Assembly: GCA_945876405.1 (NCBI GenBank)
Contig: CAMCOJ010000010.1
Coordinates: 1-16,351 of the forward strand
Direction of reading: 5' to 3'
Length of the DNA: 16,351 bases
Source: an uncultured Ruminococcus sp.
GTDB taxonomy: Bacteria > Bacillota > Clostridia > Oscillospirales > Ruminococcaceae
Shown piece after piece: positions 1-9,511 of the stretch. Under the pieces are notes generated by a model. It saw only the letters and a program-made list of their open reading frames with translations. It did not search any database and had not been told where the DNA came from. Positions within the stretch are counted from its first letter, which is position 1. Each line of letters begins with the position of its first letter. The position numbers were made by a program, and so were the translations under genes.

Positions 1-32
1 CGTCGGCAGCGTCAGATGTGTATAAGAGACAG
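1..32. other. Sequencing adapter remnant (Nextera read-1 adapter with Tn5 mosaic end)
   Basis: Bases 1-32 match the Illumina Nextera read-1 transposase adapter, lacking only its first T. The 19-base Tn5 mosaic end occupies 14-32. This is library-preparation sequence left on the contig, not organism DNA, so real sequence begins at base 33. Anything that appears to extend upstream of base 33 is an artefact, and the true upstream region of rpoB (in most bacteria rplJ-rplL) is missing. Confidence 0.97.
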
Positions 33-205
33 GTGTATAATAATATAATGTATCAAAATGGCTAATTTTATACCTGTAATACTATGGTATAGTATATCAC
101 AGATGTATCAGATTAGCAATAGTTTTAATATTTTTTTGATTTGATATCAGCAGTATTTCTGATACAGATTATCAACCTATCAACAAAAAGGAGGACCAGA
201 CACCT
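33..205 (+). promoter_or_regulatory. Truncated leader region of rpoB
   Basis: AT-rich 173-base leader. Two TATAAT hexamers (36-41 and 44-49) could be -10 boxes, but any -35 partner would fall inside the adapter, so no promoter can be confirmed. TATAGT at 88-93 has no good -35 at 16-18 bases. Two inverted repeats are visible: TACTAT/ATAGTA (80-85 and 89-94, 3-base loop) and a 9-bp repeat, TGTATCAGA (104-112) with TCTGATACA (158-166). Neither is followed by a terminator-like U tract. A strong ribosome binding site, AAAGGAGG at 187-194, lies 11 bases before the rpoB ATG. The region is probably part of the rplL-rpoB spacer, which is inference. Confidence 0.5.
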
Positions 206-3200
206 ATGGTGAATGTCAAGCCTAAGCAGCTAGGAAAAAATACCAGAATGAGCTTCGGCAAAATCAACGAGGCTCTCGAAATGCCAAACCTTATCGAAGT
301 ACAGAAAAATTCCTACAAGTGGTTCAAAGAGGAGGGTCTTAAAGAGGTTTTTCATGATGTAGCCGCTATTACTGACTACAACGGAAATTTAGTTTTAAAT
401 TTTACGGGATATAAAATTGACGACACTCCAAAGTACTCAATCGCTGAATGTAAAGAACGTGACGTTACTTATGCCGCACCTCTGAGAGTTACTGCAACAC
501 TCTGGAACAAGGAAACCGGTGACGTTAAGGAAAGCGAAATCTTCATGGGTGATTTTCCGCTTATGACAGACAGTGGTACTTTTGTTATCAATGGTGCTGA
601 ACGTGTTATTGTTTCACAGCTTGTCAGATCTCCTGGTGTATATTATTCATTTGAGAAGGATAAGACTGGTAAGAATCTTTACAAGTCAACCGTAATCCCT
701 AACCGTGGTGCGTGGCTCGAATACGAAATGGATTCCAATGATGTTGTATATGTTCGTATTGACAAGAACAGAAAGATTCCGCTTACAACATTTATCCGTG
801 CACTTGGCGTAGGTACAGATGAAGAGATTGAAGAGATGTTCGGTTTTGATGAGAGACTTAACCAGACTATCATTCAGAAGGACGGAACAAAGAATAATTC
901 TGATGCTCTTATCGATGTATACAAGAAACTTCGTCCGGGCGAACCTCCGACGGTTGAAAGCGCACTTTCACATATCAACAATCTTTTCTTCGATGCAAAG
1001 AGATATGATCTCTGCAAATTCGGTCGTTACAAGTACAACAAAAAGCTTGGCATAGCATCAAGACTTGCAGGTCACGTAATTTCAAAGCCTATTGTCAATT
1101 CACTTACAGGTGAATTCATGGCTGACGAAGGTGAACTCATTTCATATGAAAAGGCTTGCGAAATTGAACAGGCAGGTGTTATGGAGGCCTTTGTAAAGGT
1201 TGAAGTAAAGGAAGACTATACCACACCTACAGGCGAAAAGAAAACAAAGCTTGTTGAAAGAGAAGTAAAGATTATCGGTAACGGTATGGTTGATATCACA
1301 AAGTATGTAAGCTTTGATGTTTCACAGTACGATATCAATGAAAAGGTATACTTCAAAGTTCTCAAGGATATTCTTGAAAATTCAGCAGACGAGGCTGAGA
1401 TTGAAGAGAACGTAAAGAACAGAGTGGAAGAACTCGTTCCTAAGCATATCATTCTTGATGATATTTATGCCACAATAAGCTACTTCCTTAACCTTTGTTC
1501 AGGAATTGGTACAGTTGATGATATAGACCATCTTGGAAACAGAAGAATCCGTTCTGTAGGTGAACTTCTCCAGAATCAGTTCAGAATCGGTTTTGCAAGA
1601 ATGGAAAGAGTAATCCGTGAAAGAATGAATACACAGACTCAGGAAATGGACACAATCACTCCTCAGTCACTTGTAAATATTCGTCCTATCACTGCAGCAA
1701 TAAAGGAATTCTTCGGTTCATCACCACTTTCACAGTTCATGGATCAGACCAATCCTCTTGCTGAACTCACGCATAAGAGACGTCTCTCAGCCCTTGGTCC
1801 TGGTGGTCTTTCACGAGACAGAGCCGGATTTGAAGTTCGAGATGTTCACTACAGCCACTACGGCAGAATGTGTCCTATCGAGACTCCTGAAGGACCTAAT
1901 ATCGGACTTATTTCATACCTTGCAACATTTGCAAGAATCAACGAATACGGCTTCATTGAAGCTCCTTACCGTAAGGTAGACAAGACTACAGGTGTTGTAA
2001 CAAATGAAGTTGTTTATATGACAGCTGACGTTGAAGACAATTATGTAGTAGCTCAGGCCAACGAACCTCTTACAGAAGACGGAAAGTTTGCAAGAGCAAG
2101 AGTAAATGCACGTTACAGAGACAAGATTCTCGAATGTGACAACGAGATAGTTGACTTCATGGATGTATCTCCTAAGATGGTTGTATCTGTTGCTACAGCT
2201 ATGATTCCGTTCCTTGAAAACGATGATGCGAACCGTGCACTCATGGGTTCAAACATGCAGCGTCAGGCAGTTCCGCTTCTCAAGACTGAGAATCCGATTG
2301 TTGGTACAGGTATGGAATACAAAGCAGCTGTTGACTCCGGTGTCTGCATAGTTGCTGACTGTGACGGTGAAGTTGTTTCAGTCTGTGCCGATGAAGTTGT
2401 TGTTAAGGATACAAACCTTATTGAACACAAGTACAAGCTTACAAAGTTCAAGCGTTCAAACCAGGGTACATGTATAAACCAGAGACCTATTGTAAGTACA
2501 GGTGAAAAGGTTACAAAGGGTCAGGTTCTTGCAGACGGTCCTGCAACATGCAATGGTGAAATTTCGCTTGGTAAAAATGCCCTCATCGGATTCATGACAT
2601 GGGAAGGCTATAACTACGAAGATGCTGTACTTCTTAACGAAAGACTTGTTCGTGAAGATATGTACACATCAATTCATATAGAAGAATACGAAATAGAAGC
2701 AAGAGATACAAAGCTCGGTCCGGAGGAAATCACAAGAGATATTCCTAACGTTGGTGACGATGCGCTTAAGGATCTCGATGAAAATGGTATTATCCGCATC
2801 GGTGCTGAAGTTCATGCAGGTGATATTCTTGTTGGTAAGGTAACACCTAAGGGTGAAACAGAACTTACAGCTGAAGAACGTCTTCTCAGAGCTATCTTCG
2901 GAGAAAAGGCAAGAGAAGTTCGTGACAATTCGCTTAAGGTACCTCACGGTGAAGCAGGTGTAATTGTTGACGTTAAGATATTCACAAGAGAAAACTGCGA
3001 CGAATTAAGTCCTGGAGTAAACATGCTCGTTCGCTGCTACATTGCTCAGAAGAGAAAAATCTCTGTCGGAGACAAGATGGCCGGACGTCATGGAAACAAG
3101 GGTGTCGTTTCACGTATTCTTCCTCAGGAAGATATGCCGTTCCTTCCGGATGGTACACCGCTTGATATCGTACTTAACCCTCTCGGCGTTCCTTCACGAA

Positions 3201-4042
3201 TGAACATCGGTCAGGTTCTTGAAGTACATCTTGGTATCGCTGCCAAGGCACTTGGCTGGAAGATTATGACTCCTGTATTTGACGGTGCACACGAAGAGGA
3301 TATTCGTGCATGTTTCAATGAAGCAGACAAGAAGATAAGGAGCATTGATGATCCTGATATGCTCTTCAACGGTGTTGAATTCAACGAGGACGGTAAATTT
3401 ACACTTTATGACGGACGTACAGGTGAACCGTTTGACAACAGAGTAACAGTAGGTTATATGTATTACCTCAAGCTCCATCACCTTGTTGACGATAAGATTC
3501 ATGCCCGTTCAGTTGGTCCTTATTCACTTGTTACACAGCAGCCTCTCGGCGGTAAGGCACAGTTCGGTGGTCAGCGTTTCGGTGAAATGGAAGTTTGGGC
3601 TCTTGAAGCATATGGTGCAGCTTATACACTTCAGGAAATCCTCACAGTTAAGTCTGACGATACTGTAGGACGTGTAAACACATATGAAGCGATCGTTAAA
3701 GGACAGAACGTTCCTAAGCCAAGTTTCCCTGAAGCATTCAAGGTACTTATCAAGGAACTTCAGTCTCTTTGTCTTGATGTCAGAGTTCTTGATGCTGAGC
3801 AGAATGAAATAGATCTTAAGCAGACATTTGATGATGACGATATTATTCCTCAGCCGGCGGCAGCTTCAGATGACAGCGCAGTGATGCCTGTAACTGATGA
3901 TTACTATGATTCAGAAGAAGGCGATGAGTCCGGATTAAGTGTTGAAGGTTCGGATGAGGACATTGATGATGATTTTGCTGACAGCGAAGAAGATTTCAGT
4001 TATGACAGTCTTTCATCTATGGATGATAATGAAGATTTTTAA
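206..4042 (+). CDS. rpoB: DNA-directed RNA polymerase subunit beta
   Basis: Beta subunit of cytoplasmic RNA polymerase, forming with beta-prime the catalytic cleft that synthesises RNA from NTPs. At 1278 residues it aligns end to end with Firmicutes RpoB (B. subtilis is about 1193). Landmarks: the fork/rifampicin region at about residues 502-545 ([32 protein letters not shown]), the [13 protein letters not shown] block, the lysine-rich active-site segment [19 protein letters not shown], and the C-terminal [18 protein letters not shown] block that meets beta-prime. The principal rifampicin-contact residues are wild type (D513, H523, S528, equivalent to E. coli D516, H526, S531), but E. coli Q510 is proline here (P507). 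Residues 1209-1278 form an acidic tail with 29 Asp/Glu and no Lys/Arg. The start at ATG 206 is supported by AAAGGAGG at 187-194. rpoC follows after 93 bases in the same operon. Confidence 0.98.
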   Translation: MVNVKPKQLGKNTRMSFGKINEALEMPNLIEVQKNSYKWFKEEGLKEVFHDVAAITDYNGNLVLNFTGYKIDDTPKYSIAECKERDVTYAAPLRVTATLWNKETGDVKESEIFMGDFPLMTDSGTFVINGAERVIVSQLVRSPGVYYSFEKDKTGKNLYKSTVIPNRGAWLEYEMDSNDVVYVRIDKNRKIPLTTFIRALGVGTDEEIEEMFGFDERLNQTIIQKDGTKNNSDALIDVYKKLRPGEPPTVESALSHINNLFFDAKRYDLCKFGRYKYNKKLGIASRLAGHVISKPIVNSLTGEFMADEGELISYEKACEIEQAGVMEAFVKVEVKEDYTTPTGEKKTKLVEREVKIIGNGMVDITKYVSFDVSQYDINEKVYFKVLKDILENSADEAEIEENVKNRVEELVPKHIILDDIYATISYFLNLCSGIGTVDDIDHLGNRRIRSVGELLQNQFRIGFARMERVIRERMNTQTQEMDTITPQSLVNIRPITAAIKEFFGSSPLSQFMDQTNPLAELTHKRRLSALGPGGLSRDRAGFEVRDVHYSHYGRMCPIETPEGPNIGLISYLATFARINEYGFIEAPYRKVDKTTGVVTNEVVYMTADVEDNYVVAQANEPLTEDGKFARARVNARYRDKILECDNEIVDFMDVSPKMVVSVATAMIPFLENDDANRALMGSNMQRQAVPLLKTENPIVGTGMEYKAAVDSGVCIVADCDGEVVSVCADEVVVKDTNLIEHKYKLTKFKRSNQGTCINQRPIVSTGEKVTKGQVLADGPATCNGEISLGKNALIGFMTWEGYNYEDAVLLNERLVREDMYTSIHIEEYEIEARDTKLGPEEITRDIPNVGDDALKDLDENGIIRIGAEVHAGDILVGKVTPKGETELTAEERLLRAIFGEKAREVRDNSLKVPHGEAGVIVDVKIFTRENCDELSPGVNMLVRCYIAQKRKISVGDKMAGRHGNKGVVSRILPQEDMPFLPDGTPLDIVLNPLGVPSRMNIGQVLEVHLGIAAKALGWKIMTPVFDGAHEEDIRACFNEADKKIRSIDDPDMLFNGVEFNEDGKFTLYDGRTGEPFDNRVTVGYMYYLKLHHLVDDKIHARSVGPYSLVTQQPLGGKAQFGGQRFGEMEVWALEAYGAAYTLQEILTVKSDDTVGRVNTYEAIVKGQNVPKPSFPEAFKVLIKELQSLCLDVRVLDAEQNEIDLKQTFDDDDIIPQPAAASDDSAVMPVTDDYYDSEEGDESGLSVEGSDEDIDDDFADSEEDFSYDSLSSMDDNEDF

Positions 4043-4080
4043 TAAATACTATAATTTGATTAGAGTTTAAGAGTTAAGTA

Positions 4081-4106
4081 CCGGACAGGAGGTCTTTCCT
4101 GTCTGG
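4081..4106 (+). other. Intergenic RNA hairpin between rpoB and rpoC
   Basis: CCGGACAGGA (4081-4090) pairs with TCCTGTCTGG (4097-4106) around the loop GGTCTT, giving a 10-bp stem with one G-U pair. The bases after it (GCCTTGCC) are not a U tract, so it is not a normal intrinsic terminator. It sits 15 bases before the rpoC Shine-Dalgarno. It could be an RNA-processing or stability element, or a weak attenuator tuning beta to beta-prime output. The role is inference. Confidence 0.55.
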
Positions 4107-4135
4107 GCCTTGCCTCAATATAGGAGGATAGAGCT

Positions 4136-7100
4136 TTGGAATTTAACGAATTCAAATCAATTAAAATAGGGCTTGCTTCACCTGAACAGATTCGTGCATG
4201 GTCATTTGGTGCTGTAGAACGTCCTGAAACAATTAACTACAGAACTCAGAAACCTGAACGTGACGGTCTTTTCTGCGAAAGAATTTTCGGACCTACAAAG
4301 GACTGGGAATGTCACTGTGGTAAGTTCAAGAAGATAAGATTCAAGGGTAAGGTTTGCGACCGTTGCGGAGTTGAAGTAACAAGAGCTAAGGTAAGACGTG
4401 AACGAATGGGTCATATTGAACTCGCAGCTCCTGTATCACATATTTGGTATTTTAAAGGAACACCTTCAAGAATCGGTCAGGTGCTTGAGATTTCACAGAA
4501 GCGTCTTGAGGAAATACTTTATTTTACAAAGTATATCGTTGTTGACCCGGGCAATGCAACAGAACTTACTAAAAAGCAGCTTCTTTCAGAGAAGGAATAT
4601 CTTGACGCACTTGAAAAGTACGGTGATGATTTCTATGCTGATATGGGTGCTGAAGCTATCAAGGAACTCCTTGAAGAATACGATCCTCAGAGATACGACG
4701 AATATATTGTTCAGCATATTGATCAGTTTGCTAAGATTACAGGCCTGAGTGAAAAAGACATTATAGATTACCTCAGCAAGCGAATCTATATCATTACAGA
4801 TAACGGTGAAAATCCTGACTATGAAGAAGGTCAGGTTGTAAAGAGATCTGTATTTTTACAGAAAGTTATGCGTTACAACAGGGAACAGGAAGAGATCAGA
4901 AGTCCGAAGCGCATAAAAGTAAAGACAGGTTCTGCATATATTGAAGAACTTTTCAATCAGAATATCGCTGAAGCAAATGCAAACGGTGAATATGATGAGA
5001 TTGCCAACAAGGACAACTGGATAAATTCACTTGTATGGCTTTCCAATGAACTTAAGAATGAACTTAAGGATCTTCCTTCAGGTCAGAAGAAGATTAAACT
5101 TCTCAAGAGACTTGAAATCATCGAAGCATTCAGACTTTCAGGAAACAAGCCTGAATGGATGGTACTTGATGTTGTACCTGTAATTCCTCCGGATATCAGA
5201 CCGATGGTTATGCTTGACGGCGGCAGATACGCTACATCAGACCTTAACGATCTTTACAGAAGGGTAATAAACAGAAACAACAGACTTAAGAGAATGCTTA
5301 CACTCGAAGCTCCTGATATTATTATCAGAAATGAAAAGCGTATGCTTCAGGAAGCTGTTGATGCACTTATAGACAACGGAAGACACGGAAGACCGGTTAC
5401 TGGTCCTAACAACAGAGCCCTCAAGTCACTTTCAGACATGCTCAAGGGTAAGCAGGGTCGTTTCAGACAGAACCTCCTTGGTAAGCGTGTTGACTACTCA
5501 GGACGTTCAGTTATCGTTGTCGGACCGGAACTTAAGATGTATCAGTGTGGTCTTCCAAAGGAAATGGCTCTTGAACTTTTCAAACCGTTTGTACTTAAGA
5601 GACTTGTTGATACAAAGGTTATCGCAAATATAAAGAGTGCAAGAAAGCTTGTTGACAGAGCGAAGACAGAAGTCTGGGATGCTCTTGAAAATGTAATCAA
5701 GGATCATCCGGTTCTTCTTAACCGTGCTCCTACACTTCACAGACTCGGTATTCAGGCATTTGAACCTGTACTTGTTGAAGGCCGTGCACTTAAGCTTCAT
5801 CCGCTCGTTTGTACTGCATACAACGCTGACTTCGACGGTGACCAGATGGCTGTACATCTCCCGCTTTCAGCTGAAGCCCAGGCAGAAGCAAGATTCCTCA
5901 TGCTCGCCGCAAACAACCTCCTCAAGCCTTCAGACGGAAGACCGGTTGCTGTTCCTACACAGGATATGGTACTCGGTTCATACTATCTCACAATGCTTAA
6001 GGAAGGCGACCTCGGAGAAGGAAAGGTATTCAGGGATGTTAACGAAGCTCTTATGGCTTATAACGAACATGCAGTTTCACTCCACGCACCTATTAAGGTA
6101 AAGGTTACAAAGGATATCGGCGGAAGAAAAGTTTCCAAGATTATCGACTGTACAGTAGGACGTCTCATATTCAATGAAAATATTCCTCAGAACCTTGGTT
6201 ACGTTGACAGAACAGATTCTGACAAGCAGTTTGACCTCGAAATCTCATTCCTTGTAAAGAAGAAGCAGCTTTCAGATATTATTGAGCGCTGTATCAGAAT
6301 TCACGGTACAACTACAACATCAGAAGTTCTTGACAAGATTAAAGCACTTGGCTTTAAGTTCTCTACAAGGGCAGCTATTACGGTTGCAGTATGTGACGCT
6401 ACAATTCCTCCGCAGAAGAAGGATATTCTTGAAGCTGCTCAGGAAAAAATTGATACAATTACAGAACAGTATGAATACGGTTATATTTCATCATCAGAAA
6501 AATCCAAGAAGGTTATCGAAATCTGGAACAAGGCAACTGATGATGTAACAGAAGCACTTAAGGCTAACCTCGGTAAATATAACCCTATCTTCATGATGGC
6601 TGACTCAGGAGCTCGTGGTAGTATCAACCAGATAAGACAGCTTGCAGGTATGCGAGGACTTATCGCCAACACATCAGGTACTACAATCGAAATTCCTATT
6701 CGAGCTAACTACCGTGAAGGTCTTAACATTCTCGAATACTTCATTTCATCACGAGGTGCACGTAAGGGTCTTGCCGATACAGCTCTCAGAACTGCTGACT
6801 CCGGTTATCTTACAAGACGTCTTGTTGATGTATCCCAGGATGTTATTATTCGTGAACATGACTGTCAGACAGATGAAGGTCTTGAGATATTCGAAATCAA
6901 AAACGGCAGTGAGATGATTGAACCACTGTCAGAACGTCTTGTAGGTCGTTATCTTGTTGAAAACTTCTGCGATCCTGAAACAGGTGAGGTTGTTGTTCCG
7001 AAGACAAAACTTATGACAGAAGCTGATGCCAATAAGATTGTTGGCATGGGTGTTGAACGTATCAAGATTCGTTCAGTACTTCACTGTAAAGCTAAGCAGG

Positions 7101-8050
7101 GCGTATGTGCAAAGTGCTATGGTGCTAACCTTGCAAACGGCAATATCGTATCTGTTGGTGAGGCTGTTGGTGTTATTGCCGCACAGTCTATCGGTGAACC
7201 TGGTACACAGCTCACAATGAGAACATTCCATACCGGTGGTATTGCTTCTGCAGAAGATATCACACAGGGTCTTCCTCGAGTTGAAGAACTTTTCGAAAGC
7301 CGTCGTCCGAAGAATGCTGCAATTATTGCAAGAATCAGTGGCCGCGTAACTATCGAAGAGGTTAAGACAACCAAGAACGTAATCATTACTGACGAAGAGA
7401 CAGGCGAACAGGAGTCATACATGATTCCATGGAACCTTAAGGTAAGAGTGCGTGAAGGTGAAGTTATAGAAAAGGGTACAAAGATCACAGAAGGTAACTG
7501 TTATCCTGCAGACATCCTTGCAGTTCAGGGAACAGAACATGTACAGAATTACATCATTAACGAAGTACAGAAGGTTTACCGTCTCCAGGGTGTTGATATC
7601 AACGATAAGCACATTGAAGTAATCGTAAGACAGATGCTCAGAAAGATTAAGGTTGAAGACAGCGGCAGCAGTTATCTCCTTCCGGGTTCACTTGTTGACA
7701 AGAAGGAAATCGACACAATTAACGCTGAACTTCAGAAGAGAATTGATGCAGGTGAAATTGGTGTATCACTTGTTACAACAGCTCCTGTACTTCAGGGTAT
7801 CACAAAGGCTTCTTCAAGTTCGGAAAGTTTCCTTTCAGCAGCTTCCTTCCAGGAAACAACAAAGGCACTTACTGATGCAGCTATCAGAGGCAAGAGTGAC
7901 TATCTCCTTGGCCTTAAGGAAAATGTTATTATTGGTAAACTTATTCCTGCCGGTACAGGTATGGATATTTATAACAAGGTTGAAGTCGTTAAGAATGACA
8001 AGGACGGACTTGGTCCTGATCATCCTCAGATTCCACCGCTTAATATGTAA
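4136..8050 (+). CDS. rpoC: DNA-directed RNA polymerase subunit beta-prime
   Basis: Beta-prime subunit of RNA polymerase, carrying the catalytic magnesium. It starts at TTG, supported by AGGAGG at 4122-4127 with 8 bases of spacing and by the family-typical N-terminus. Zinc site 1 is C59, C61, C74, C77. The catalytic loop [12 protein letters not shown] has D565, D567 and D569. Zinc site 2 is C910, C984, C991, C994. The trigger loop [16 protein letters not shown] covers about 1020-1035, with M1028, R1029 and H1032. The C-terminal blocks [14 protein letters not shown] and [13 protein letters not shown] are intact. Length is 1304 residues against about 1199 in B. subtilis. Nearly all the excess is one insertion at about residues 184-297, between [14 protein letters not shown] and the helix leading to SGNKPEWM. 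It is cotranscribed with rpoB and ends in a strong terminator. Confidence 0.98.
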   Translation: MEFNEFKSIKIGLASPEQIRAWSFGAVERPETINYRTQKPERDGLFCERIFGPTKDWECHCGKFKKIRFKGKVCDRCGVEVTRAKVRRERMGHIELAAPVSHIWYFKGTPSRIGQVLEISQKRLEEILYFTKYIVVDPGNATELTKKQLLSEKEYLDALEKYGDDFYADMGAEAIKELLEEYDPQRYDEYIVQHIDQFAKITGLSEKDIIDYLSKRIYIITDNGENPDYEEGQVVKRSVFLQKVMRYNREQEEIRSPKRIKVKTGSAYIEELFNQNIAEANANGEYDEIANKDNWINSLVWLSNELKNELKDLPSGQKKIKLLKRLEIIEAFRLSGNKPEWMVLDVVPVIPPDIRPMVMLDGGRYATSDLNDLYRRVINRNNRLKRMLTLEAPDIIIRNEKRMLQEAVDALIDNGRHGRPVTGPNNRALKSLSDMLKGKQGRFRQNLLGKRVDYSGRSVIVVGPELKMYQCGLPKEMALELFKPFVLKRLVDTKVIANIKSARKLVDRAKTEVWDALENVIKDHPVLLNRAPTLHRLGIQAFEPVLVEGRALKLHPLVCTAYNADFDGDQMAVHLPLSAEAQAEARFLMLAANNLLKPSDGRPVAVPTQDMVLGSYYLTMLKEGDLGEGKVFRDVNEALMAYNEHAVSLHAPIKVKVTKDIGGRKVSKIIDCTVGRLIFNENIPQNLGYVDRTDSDKQFDLEISFLVKKKQLSDIIERCIRIHGTTTTSEVLDKIKALGFKFSTRAAITVAVCDATIPPQKKDILEAAQEKIDTITEQYEYGYISSSEKSKKVIEIWNKATDDVTEALKANLGKYNPIFMMADSGARGSINQIRQLAGMRGLIANTSGTTIEIPIRANYREGLNILEYFISSRGARKGLADTALRTADSGYLTRRLVDVSQDVIIREHDCQTDEGLEIFEIKNGSEMIEPLSERLVGRYLVENFCDPETGEVVVPKTKLMTEADANKIVGMGVERIKIRSVLHCKAKQGVCAKCYGANLANGNIVSVGEAVGVIAAQSIGEPGTQLTMRTFHTGGIASAEDITQGLPRVEELFESRRPKNAAIIARISGRVTIEEVKTTKNVIITDEETGEQESYMIPWNLKVRVREGEVIEKGTKITEGNCYPADILAVQGTEHVQNYIINEVQKVYRLQGVDINDKHIEVIVRQMLRKIKVEDSGSSYLLPGSLVDKKEIDTINAELQKRIDAGEIGVSLVTTAPVLQGITKASSSSESFLSAASFQETTKALTDAAIRGKSDYLLGLKENVIIGKLIPAGTGMDIYNKVEVVKNDKDGLGPDHPQIPPLNM

Positions 8051-8065
8051 CTTATATAAAAACAT

Positions 8066-8100
8066 AAAACGTCTCCGGATTTTTCGGGGACGTTTTTTCT
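8066..8100 (+). terminator. Intrinsic terminator of the rpoBC operon
   Basis: AAAACGTCTCCG (8066-8077) pairs with CGGGGACGTTTT (8085-8096) around a 7-base loop. The stem is 12 bp with one U-G pair, and a run of six T spans 8093-8098. It starts 15 bases after the rpoC stop, separating the polymerase operon from the signalling operon downstream. Confidence 0.93.
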
Positions 8101-8146
8101 TCGGATAAAAATCTGAATTATACAAAATAAAAATATATCGATTTGG

Positions 8147-8175
8147 TTGAAAAGACAGCAGAAAAATGATATAAT
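8147..8175 (+). promoter_or_regulatory. Sigma-A promoter of the three-gene signalling operon
   Basis: A -35 box TTGAAA (8147-8152), a 17-base spacer and a perfect -10 TATAAT (8170-8175), with an extended -10 TG at 8167-8168. This is close to the housekeeping consensus, so the operon is likely expressed without an activator. Transcription would begin near 8182, at or just after the in-frame ATG at 8181, which argues against that ATG and for the one at 8208. Confidence 0.82.
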
Positions 8176-8207
8176 ATAACATGTATAAATTATTTCGGGG
8201 TGATTGG

Positions 8208-9488
8208 ATGAAAAGTAAATTCAAAGGGCGCATGATGGCAATTCTCTTTGTAATATTGCTGATAACTTTTGTAGTTATCGGATTCGTATATTATTTAGCG
8301 GTTTCTAAAAATATACACAGGGATGAGTATATTTCAGGTGAGGCTGCAGCAAGTTTTGCAGCTGTTGAGATTAACGGGGACAAATCCAGATATTATATAA
8401 CTACAAGAAAGACAGATAATGAATATCAGGAGGTAATGAGAAATCTCCTTGAATATACAGGTGACTGTAATATAAACCGCATTTCTCTGATAAGTTACGG
8501 AAGTACGGTCGGATATTACATATATGATACTGATGGAAAGCAGATTGGAACAAAGGTTTCATATGATGATTATACATCATCAGTAAAAAATCAGCTTGTT
8601 GAAGCGAGAGAATCCTGGAGCAGGACAAAGGGTGATATAAACTATACATATCGTCCTGTAAGGACAAGCGATGATCATGCTGTGGGCTATATTATTGTAG
8701 AGACAAATGTGAGAAATGACAATATTCCGGTTATGATTTTTACCGTGGGTGTAATCTCTGTTTTTATACTTGCTCTTGTAAGTTTTATTATTGTTCTTAT
8801 TCTTAAAAAGATGGTATTTAATCCTATTGCCACATTTGCAAGTGCAGCGGCTGAGTTTACGGGTTCAGATTCAGAGTATGAGTGCGGAGAGGAACTGAAG
8901 AAAAAATTTGAAACCGGCAGAAGTGATGAGATTGGTCATCTCGGACAGTCTCTTATAAGTATGATCAATGTTATAAACCATTCGAGGGCAAACTTTTCAA
9001 CTGCTGTATTTGATGCAACTCACGATGGAATGACAAAGACGTATAACAAAAGACATTATGAAAATAAAGTTGATTCATTTCGTTCATGTTCCTCTATATG
9101 CGTAATTTACTTTGATGTAAATAATCTCAAACTCATGAATGACACGCTTGGACATGAACGAGGAGATTATGTTATCAAAAAAGCGGCCGAATATATAAAG
9201 GAAGTTTCTTTTGATGACAGTATGTGCTTCAGAATGGGCGGAGATGAATTTCTGCTTGTTGTGACAAATCACAGTTACCGTGATATTTACTCTCTTATTA
9301 ACAGACTTGATTCCGATTGCCCTGTTATTCTCAGTGCTGAAACTGACAGTATAAAGTGTTCAATGGCATATGGTTATGCATATGAAAAATCAAACTATTC
9401 ATATGAAAAGCTTCTTGGAGAGGCAGAGGAAAATATGTACAGAAAAAAATATGAAATAAAACAGCAGCTGAATATGCCGGACAGATAA
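8208..9488 (+). CDS. Membrane-anchored diguanylate cyclase (extracytoplasmic sensor-HAMP-GGDEF)
   Basis: Predicted to make cyclic-di-GMP from two GTP. The 426-residue product has one membrane segment at about 8-31, an extracytoplasmic domain of about 140 residues, a second segment at about 174-200, a HAMP-like linker (about 202-258, ending in a DEIGHL motif) and a GGDEF domain. The catalytic signature is exact: GGDEF at 344-348, metal-binding D303, and the substrate motif N305-N306-L307-K308 to N311-D312, followed by LGHERGD. The inhibitory RxxD site expected just before GGDEF reads FDDS, so product feedback through that site is probably absent. The extracytoplasmic domain ends in a GYIIVET-type strand as in Cache domains (inference). 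GGGGTGAT at 8197-8204 and the promoter position favour ATG 8208 over an in-frame ATG at 8181. It is the first gene of its operon, and the next starts 23 bases after its stop. No EAL or PilZ protein is present nearby. Confidence 0.9.
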   Translation: MKSKFKGRMMAILFVILLITFVVIGFVYYLAVSKNIHRDEYISGEAAASFAAVEINGDKSRYYITTRKTDNEYQEVMRNLLEYTGDCNINRISLISYGSTVGYYIYDTDGKQIGTKVSYDDYTSSVKNQLVEARESWSRTKGDINYTYRPVRTSDDHAVGYIIVETNVRNDNIPVMIFTVGVISVFILALVSFIIVLILKKMVFNPIATFASAAAEFTGSDSEYECGEELKKKFETGRSDEIGHLGQSLISMINVINHSRANFSTAVFDATHDGMTKTYNKRHYENKVDSFRSCSSICVIYFDVNNLKLMNDTLGHERGDYVIKKAAEYIKEVSFDDSMCFRMGGDEFLLVVTNHSYRDIYSLINRLDSDCPVILSAETDSIKCSMAYGYAYEKSNYSYEKLLGEAEENMYRKKYEIKQQLNMPDR

Positions 9489-9511
9489 CAAATAACCAGC
9501 GGGGGATTATT

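Noticed and set aside
104..166. 9-bp inverted repeat in the rpoB leader as a riboswitch or attenuator
   Set aside because: The 45-base loop has no internal structure I can support, there is no U tract after the second arm, and the upstream leader is truncated by the adapter.
2669..3502. Antisense open frames inside rpoB (2669-2947 and 3194-3502)
   Set aside because: They are mirror frames of a strongly conserved gene, with no ribosome binding sites and no recognisable protein features.
7117..7488. Antisense open frame inside rpoC
   Set aside because: It lies opposite the trigger-loop and zinc-site coding region, whose conservation explains the open frame; there are no start signals.
8181..8207. 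Upstream in-frame ATG giving a nine-residue extension of the diguanylate cyclase
   Set aside because: It falls at the predicted transcription start of the near-consensus promoter and has no ribosome binding site, whereas ATG 8208 has GGGGTGAT just upstream.
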